5,427 nucleotides of DNA from an uncultured Loktanella sp. Its GTDB lineage: Bacteria; Pseudomonadota; Alphaproteobacteria; Rhodobacterales; Rhodobacteraceae. The notes under the pieces are model-generated. The model was not told the DNA's origin and did not search any database. It worked only from the letters and a program-made list of their open reading frames with translations. How positions within the stretch are numbered: the stretch's first letter is position 1; every line of letters starts with the position of its first letter. The position numbers and the translations under genes were made by a program. The stretch is from the NCBI GenBank assembly GCA_913061335.1, contig CAJXTP010000203.1, forward strand, positions 1 to 5,427, read 5' to 3'. This document shows positions 1 through 3,976 of this stretch, piece by piece.

Positions 1-1
1 T

Positions 2-820
2 GTCGGTGTGCGCCGTGAGGGCACATTATTTGTGCCAACTGCGGGTGATCAGCTGTTCGTGGGCGATGAATGCTATCTGTTCACTGACACCCAAGACATG
101 ACCCGTACACTGGAAATTTTTGGCAAATCCCATGCCAAACAAGAGCGGATTGTGATCATTGGGGGCGGTAACGTCGGCCTTGCAGTGGCGCGCGCCCTAG
201 AGGCGCGCACCGAGCGGGTGCGCGTCAAAGTCATTGAGAAAAACCGCGATATTGCTGAAAGCGCCGCAGATTTGCTTGACCGTACGATCGTGCTGCACGG
301 CGACGGATTGGACAGTGGTCTGCTGGAAGAGGCTAACATTACGTCTGCTGATGCGGTGTTAGCCGTGACTGATGACGATAAAACCAACTTGCTGGCTTCT
401 GTGCGCGCCAAGGAAATGGGCTGTAAAATGGCCATTACCTTGATCAACGATCCGACGTTGGTGCCGCTGATGGGCCCACTGGATATCGACGCCTATATTA
501 ACCCGCGAGCCACGACCGTGAGTTCGATCCTGCGCCATATTCGCCATGGCAGGGTTCGCAGCGTCTATTCGATTGGTGACGCTGAGGCAGAAGTCATCGA
601 GGCTCAGGTTTTGGGCACCTCGCCGATTTCTGGCCAAAAGATCAAGGATATCGACTTTCCCGAGGGCACGATCGTGTGTTCAGTGATGAAAAACGGAAAG
701 ACATATAAACCTGCTGGCGATACCCGTATCAATGAGGGTGACGTGATTGCCATTTTCGCGATGGCCGATGATGTGCCCGAAGTGGAGCGTCTCTTGCAGG
801 TTTCGATCGACTTTTTCTGA
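2..820 (+). CDS. trkA: Trk potassium uptake system, NAD-binding subunit TrkA (5'-truncated by window edge)
   Basis: Cytoplasmic peripheral subunit that binds the TrkH channel and gates potassium uptake in response to nucleotides. The frame is open from base 2, so the true start lies upstream. 272 residues are visible against about 458 for full-length TrkA, meaning the first RCK half is mostly missing. Visible residues 1-40 look like the tail of the first TrkA_C domain. A second Rossmann fold follows: RIVIIGGGNVG (dinucleotide glycine loop at about residues 54-59), then an acidic residue ending strand beta-2 (VKVIEKN, about 79) that would bind the NAD ribose, and HGDG at about 99-102. Residues about 190-270 form the second TrkA_C domain, ending VSIDFF. 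The gene runs directly into trkH, whose start overlaps its stop by one base. In related genomes ntrX usually precedes trkA; that cannot be checked here. The family call is secure. Confidence 0.95.
   Translation, partial: VGVRREGTLFVPTAGDQLFVGDECYLFTDTQDMTRTLEIFGKSHAKQERIVIIGGGNVGLAVARALEARTERVRVKVIEKNRDIAESAADLLDRTIVLHGDGLDSGLLEEANITSADAVLAVTDDDKTNLLASVRAKEMGCKMAITLINDPTLVPLMGPLDIDAYINPRATTVSSILRHIRHGRVRSVYSIGDAEAEVIEAQVLGTSPISGQKIKDIDFPEGTIVCSVMKNGKTYKPAGDTRINEGDVIAIFAMADDVPEVERLLQVSIDFF
202..226 (+). other. strong GC-rich hairpin inside trkA coding sequence
   Basis: Arms 202-211 and 217-226 form a 10-bp stem (9 Watson-Crick, one G-U) with the loop GAGCG at 212-216. A competing pairing exists with the preceding GCGCGCC (190-196). 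The region encodes the Glu/Arg-rich helix around LEARTERVRV, so the structure may just reflect GC-rich Arg codons in an amphipathic helix. There is no U-tract, so it is not a terminator. No function is claimed. Confidence 0.3.
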
Positions 821-2343
821 TGATATGGCTGCAGCGCCTTCCGTTCTTTGTGCTTTTGATGGGCTTTGGCGCGCTGTCGATGATCGTGCCTGCGGTGCAC
901 GGGTTCATTCTGTCGGATTTTACGACCATGCGGGTGTTCTTTTACGGGTTCATTCTGTTTTCAATTTTTACGGTGATCATTGGTCTCGCCACTGCGGGTT
1001 ACGCCCCGCGCAGCGTCGCACGTAGTCAATTGGTTGCACTGGTATCAGCATTTACGGCGTTGCCACTGATGTTCGCCATTCCATTCCAAGAGGCCGTCGG
1101 CAACACTAGTTTCCTGAACGCATGGTTCGAAATGGTGTCCTGTTTCACGACCACTGGCGCCACCGTTTATGACAATGCAGGGCGCCTGACCCCGTCGTTG
1201 CATGTTTGGCGCGGTCTTGTTGGTTGGATGGGCGGCCTGTTGGTTTGGATCACGGCGGTGTCTATCTTTGCACCAATGAACCTTGGTGGGTTCGAGGTCC
1301 GGTCAACCGCGTCGGCGGGAAAAGGCGCTGTGGCCCAAGCATTTAGTCAAATAGCCCAAGTAGCGGACCCATCCGCCCGTTTGGCCCGCTATGCGGCCCG
1401 CCTTACGCCCATTTATGTGGGTCTTACGTTCGTTCTTTGGATTGGTTTGGTCAGCTTGGGCGAGGTGCCATATATCGCCTTGATCCACGCAATGTCGGTG
1501 TTGTCCACATCGGGCATTACGCCAATTGGCGGACTGTATTACGCGGTCGCAGGGTTCTGGGGCGAGGTGTTGATTTTCGTCTTCTTCCTGTTGGCGATTT
1601 CCCGACTAAGCTTTAGCCCCGGACTGCTGGGCGAAAACGACAAAGGCTTGGCGTCTGACCCCGAATTTAAGATGGGCCTCGCGTTGATCATTGCGGTGAC
1701 AAGCATGCTGTTTTTGCGTCATTTCGCTGGCTCAATCGGTGAAGACAGCACGTCAACTGTTGGCCAGATGCTGCGCGCGATCTGGGGGGCGGCGTTCACG
1801 GTAACGTCGTTCCTGACCACAACAGGGTTTGAATCGCGGCACTGGCTTGGCGCCGCCGATTGGTCGGGGCTCGAGACGCCCGGATTGATGCTTGTCGGAC
1901 TTGCATTGATCGGCGGCGGTGTTGCGACGACAGCGGGCGGCGTCAAACTGCTGCGCATTTACGCGCTGTACAGACATTCTGAACGGGAATTGCAGCGCCT
2001 TGTGCATCCGTCATCCGTGGGTGGAGGCGGCCGCGACGCGCGGCGTATCCGCAGGCAGGGCGCTTATATTTCGTGGATATTTTTCATGTTGTTTGCGCTC
2101 AGCATCGCAGGGGTCATGATCGCATTGTCGCTGACGGGAGTGCAGTTTGAAACTGCGATGGTGCTGGCTGTGTCCGCGCTGTCGACCACAGGCCCACTGG
2201 CAGATGTTGCCGCCGAAAGCCCAATTGCCTTTTCAGGTATACCTGACGCGGCCAAGGTTATATTGGCGGCTGCAATGGTGTTGGGCCGGCTGGAAACTTT
2301 GGCAATCATCGCGCTATTTAATCCCGAAATCTGGCGAAACTAG
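820..2343 (+). CDS. trkH: Trk potassium uptake channel subunit TrkH
   Basis: Inner-membrane, potassium-translocating subunit of the Trk system, 507 residues, close to the usual 480-510. It has the four membrane-P loop-membrane repeats of the TrkH/KtrB/HKT superfamily. The selectivity-filter loops are visible as CFTTTGAT (Gly113), LSTSGIT (Gly232), FLTTTGFES (Gly336) and LSTTGPL (Gly458); all four filter glycines are kept, which in this superfamily goes with potassium selectivity. Other hallmarks are WMGG (136-139), GGVKLLR in the third repeat (373-379) and MVLGRLE (486-492) just before the end. A Gly-rich, Arg-rich linker (about 400-413) probably forms a cytoplasmic loop. The ATG at 820 uses the last base of the trkA TGA, and no Shine-Dalgarno sequence lies at proper spacing, so translation is probably coupled to trkA. 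The segment after P loop 2 (AISRLSFSPG, from 259) departs from the Gly-Gly-x-Asn type motif I expect there. Confidence 0.95.
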   Translation: MIWLQRLPFFVLLMGFGALSMIVPAVHGFILSDFTTMRVFFYGFILFSIFTVIIGLATAGYAPRSVARSQLVALVSAFTALPLMFAIPFQEAVGNTSFLNAWFEMVSCFTTTGATVYDNAGRLTPSLHVWRGLVGWMGGLLVWITAVSIFAPMNLGGFEVRSTASAGKGAVAQAFSQIAQVADPSARLARYAARLTPIYVGLTFVLWIGLVSLGEVPYIALIHAMSVLSTSGITPIGGLYYAVAGFWGEVLIFVFFLLAISRLSFSPGLLGENDKGLASDPEFKMGLALIIAVTSMLFLRHFAGSIGEDSTSTVGQMLRAIWGAAFTVTSFLTTTGFESRHWLGAADWSGLETPGLMLVGLALIGGGVATTAGGVKLLRIYALYRHSERELQRLVHPSSVGGGGRDARRIRRQGAYISWIFFMLFALSIAGVMIALSLTGVQFETAMVLAVSALSTTGPLADVAAESPIAFSGIPDAAKVILAAAMVLGRLETLAIIALFNPEIWRN

Positions 2344-2360
2344 ACAAGCCATTTTGGGGC

Positions 2361-2389
2361 TGGAAACTTGGTTTATGCCACGACATAAT
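2361..2389 (+). promoter_or_regulatory. candidate sigma70-type promoter for hfq-hflX
   Basis: In the 107-base gap between trkH and hfq, TGGAAA (2361-2366, 4 of 6 matches to TTGACA) stands 17 bases before CATAAT (2384-2389, 5 of 6 matches to TATAAT). Transcription would begin near 2396, giving a leader of about 55 bases. The same -10 could be shared with an RpoH-like -35 CTTG at 2367-2370, although that spacing looks short. Heat-shock-type sigma factors drive hfq in E. coli, and I recall this also for Rhodobacter. This is pattern matching only; readthrough from trkAH is also possible because I see no terminator after trkH. Confidence 0.4.
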
Positions 2390-2409
2390 GGGGTATTAGA
2401 CGCAGAAGA

Positions 2410-2424
2410 GGTCGGTACGCGACC
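2410..2424 (+). other. small hairpin in the hfq leader
   Basis: GGTCG (2410-2414) and CGACC (2420-2424) form a 5-bp stem with a GTACG loop, 26 bases ahead of the hfq ATG and just before the A-rich stretch. It is too short, and lacks the U-tract, to be a terminator: A residues follow instead. If the candidate promoter is real it lies in the 5' untranslated region, and stem-plus-A-tract is a layout often seen at Hfq-bound RNA. It could equally be chance. Confidence 0.3.
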
Positions 2425-2426
2425 GC

Positions 2427-2443
2427 AAGAATAAAAAAAGGGG
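2427..2443 (+). promoter_or_regulatory. hfq ribosome binding site with A-rich enhancer / possible Hfq (ARN)n site
   Basis: AAGGGG (2438-2443) is the only purine stretch at suitable spacing, seven bases before the hfq ATG, and serves as a moderate Shine-Dalgarno sequence. It is preceded by seven A residues (2433-2439). Read in triplets from 2427 the sequence is AAG-AAT-AAA-AAA-AGG, five consecutive A-R-N triplets, the motif bound by the distal face of Hfq. A simple A-rich translation enhancer is the plainer explanation. The ribosome binding site itself is well supported; the Hfq-binding role is inference. Confidence 0.6.
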
Positions 2444-2450
2444 TCCCGCA

Positions 2451-2684
2451 ATGGCGGCCGATAAAGCAAATCTTCAGGATGCATTCCTAAATCATGTCCG
2501 CAAAGCCAAAGTACCGGTCACAATTTTTCTAGTGAATGGTGTGAAACTTCAAGGTGTTATCACTTGGTTTGACAGCTTTTGCGTGCTTTTGCGCCGCGAT
2601 GGGCAATCGCAGCTGGTTTACAAAAGCGCCATTTCCACGATCATGCCTGCGCAGCCGATTAGCCTTTATGAAGGCGAAGAATAG
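2451..2684 (+). CDS. hfq: RNA chaperone Hfq
   Basis: Hexameric Sm-like protein that helps small RNAs pair with target mRNAs. 77 residues, typical of alphaproteobacterial Hfq with its short acidic tail (SLYEGEE). The Sm1 motif is clear: NLQDAFLN, with Gln9 and Asp10 of the proximal RNA pocket, then VNGVKLQGVI. Phe43 matches proximal-face Phe42 of E. coli, Phe26 replaces Tyr25 on the distal face, and the rim patch RRER becomes RKAK (17-20). Sm2 reads LVYKSAISTIMP: Lys58 is kept, but Ser59 (AGC codon) occupies the position of the almost invariant His57. The ATG is preceded by AAGGGG at seven bases. The gene lies 107 bases after trkH and 2 bases before hflX, the classic hfq-hflX pair. Identity is certain; the effect of the Ser is unknown. 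Confidence 0.97.
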   Translation: MAADKANLQDAFLNHVRKAKVPVTIFLVNGVKLQGVITWFDSFCVLLRRDGQSQLVYKSAISTIMPAQPISLYEGEE

Positions 2685-2686
2685 GT

Positions 2687-3961
2687 TTGCAAGAACAAGA
2701 GAAGCTCAAGACACGAGCTTGGGTGATTCACCCCGAACTTAAAACTGACCACACGCGCAGGGACCCTGTTCCCGCGCTGGAGGAGGCCGTGGCTTTGGCC
2801 GCAGCATTGCCGGACTTACAAGTTGTTGGGTCCGATGTTGTCCGTCTGCCAAAAATTCACGCTGGGATGTTGCTGGGCAAAGGCAAGATCGAAGAACTGC
2901 GCGTCATATTCGAAGCCAATGAAGTTGAGCTTGTCTTGATCGATGGTCGCGTTACGCCGGTTCAGCAGCGCAACTTGGAAAAAGTATGGGACGTCAAACT
3001 GCTTGATCGTACCGGTCTGATCCTTGAGATTTTCAGTGACCGTGCCCGCACCGCCGAAGGTGTGTTGCAGGTTGAAATGGCTGCACTCGCGTATCAACGC
3101 ACGCGTCTAGTGCGCGCATGGACCCATTTGGAACGCCAACGTGGCGGTCTTGGGTTTGTTGGTGGTCCGGGTGAAACCCAGATCGAGGCCGACAGGCGGG
3201 CGATTGACGATCACCTGAACCGCCTGCGCAAGCAGATGGAAAAAGTTGTCAAAACCCGCGCGCTACACCGTGCATCCCGCGCCAAGGTACCGTTCCCGAT
3301 TGTCGCACTTGTTGGCTATACAAACGCTGGCAAATCAACGCTGTTCAACCGTTTGACAGGTGCAGAAGTCTTTGTGAAAGACATGCTGTTTGCAACGCTT
3401 GACCCGACGATGCGTAAGATCATGCTGCCGTCCGGCGACGAGATTATCATGTCCGACACCGTTGGTTTCATCAGTGATTTGCCGACCGAATTGGTGGCGT
3501 CATTCCGTGCGACGCTGGAAGAAGTGTTAGACGCCGATTTGATCGTGCACGTCCGTGATATTAGCCACGAGCAATCCGAAGAACAGGCGATGGACGTCCG
3601 CACAATTTTGACCACCCTTGGTGTGTCTGAAACCGCGCCGATGGTCGAGGTTTGGAACAAGATCGACCTGTTGGATGACGACGCTCGTGCCGCAGCCCAG
3701 ACCGAAGCAGACCGCAAAGACGATTTGTTTGCGATTTCTGCGGTCACCGGCGATGGTATGGACGACCTGCTGGCATCTTTGTCAGAGCATCTGAAAGACC
3801 CGCGCCGCGAAGAGGTGATGGAGCTTTCATTTGCCCAAGGCCGCGAACGCGCCTGGTTGTTTGACGCAGGAATTGTGACAAACGAAGAATTGACGGAGAC
3901 GGGTTACACCCTGACCGTGTTCTGGACGATTATCCAAAAAGAGCGGTTTACGCGGCTTTAA
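2687..3961 (+). CDS. hflX: ribosome-associated GTPase HflX
   Basis: Translational GTPase (Obg-HflX group) that in E. coli binds the ribosomal E/A-site region and splits stalled or heat-damaged 70S particles. 424 residues, against 426 in E. coli. Residues about 10-110 are the N-terminal HflX domain (RAWVIHPEL; LGKGKIEEL at 63-71; LIDGRVTPVQQRNLEK). The linker carries the signature GGLGFVGGPGETQIEADRR (153-171), followed by a helical stretch. The G domain has G1 GYTNAGKST (210-218), ATLDPT (G2), DTVGF (G3, 257-261), NKID (G4, 324-327) and SAVTG (G5, 351-355); all look intact. The start is TTG at 2687: an in-frame stop at 2669 and no ATG or GTG between limit the choice, while a GTG at codon 13 would cut into the conserved RAWVIHP. 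No strong Shine-Dalgarno is seen, so coupling to hfq (2-base gap) is likely. The stop overlaps the convergent acylase stop. Confidence 0.95.
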   Translation: MQEQEKLKTRAWVIHPELKTDHTRRDPVPALEEAVALAAALPDLQVVGSDVVRLPKIHAGMLLGKGKIEELRVIFEANEVELVLIDGRVTPVQQRNLEKVWDVKLLDRTGLILEIFSDRARTAEGVLQVEMAALAYQRTRLVRAWTHLERQRGGLGFVGGPGETQIEADRRAIDDHLNRLRKQMEKVVKTRALHRASRAKVPFPIVALVGYTNAGKSTLFNRLTGAEVFVKDMLFATLDPTMRKIMLPSGDEIIMSDTVGFISDLPTELVASFRATLEEVLDADLIVHVRDISHEQSEEQAMDVRTILTTLGVSETAPMVEVWNKIDLLDDDARAAAQTEADRKDDLFAISAVTGDGMDDLLASLSEHLKDPRREEVMELSFAQGRERAWLFDAGIVTNEELTETGYTLTVFWTIIQKERFTRL

Positions 3962-3976
3962 TTTGCTGCGGGAACC
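3936..3976 (-). terminator. hairpin over the convergent hflX / acylase stop codons, possible terminator
   Basis: Arms 3945-3956 (GGTTTACGCGGC) and 3965-3976 (GCTGCGGGAACC) face each other across an 8-base loop, TTTAATTT, that contains the shared TTAA. In the plus-strand RNA, 11 of 12 positions pair (9 Watson-Crick, 2 G-U, one A-G mismatch) but no U-tract follows. In the minus-strand RNA the two G-U pairs become mismatches, leaving 9 of 12, yet five U residues (from 3940 to 3936) follow four bases after the stem, as in an intrinsic terminator. I assign it to the minus-strand acylase gene, with a possible plus-strand role as an mRNA 3'-end structure. No folding energy was computed. Confidence 0.4.

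Noticed and set aside
747..1025. 92-codon plus-strand frame across the trkA-trkH junction
   Set aside because: It overlaps two genuine genes in a third frame and its translation has no family character.
2027..2060. GC-rich repeat-like stretch with GCGGCCGC in trkH as a regulatory or recombination site
   Set aside because: It encodes an in-frame Gly/Arg-rich cytoplasmic linker; the palindrome is explained by Gly and Arg codons.
2410..2424. Hairpin before hfq as a terminator for trkAH
   Set aside because: The stem has only 5 bp and is followed by A residues rather than a U-tract on the plus strand.
2147..2434. 95-codon plus-strand frame running from trkH into the intergenic gap
   Set aside because: It is out of frame with trkH for most of its length, its Trp/Arg/Pro-rich product looks like a shadow, and no initiation site supports it.
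3316..3747. Open frame of 143 codons on the minus strand within hflX
   Set aside because: It lies fully opposite the intact GTPase domain of hflX; the Ser-rich, low-complexity translation is typical of a shadow frame.
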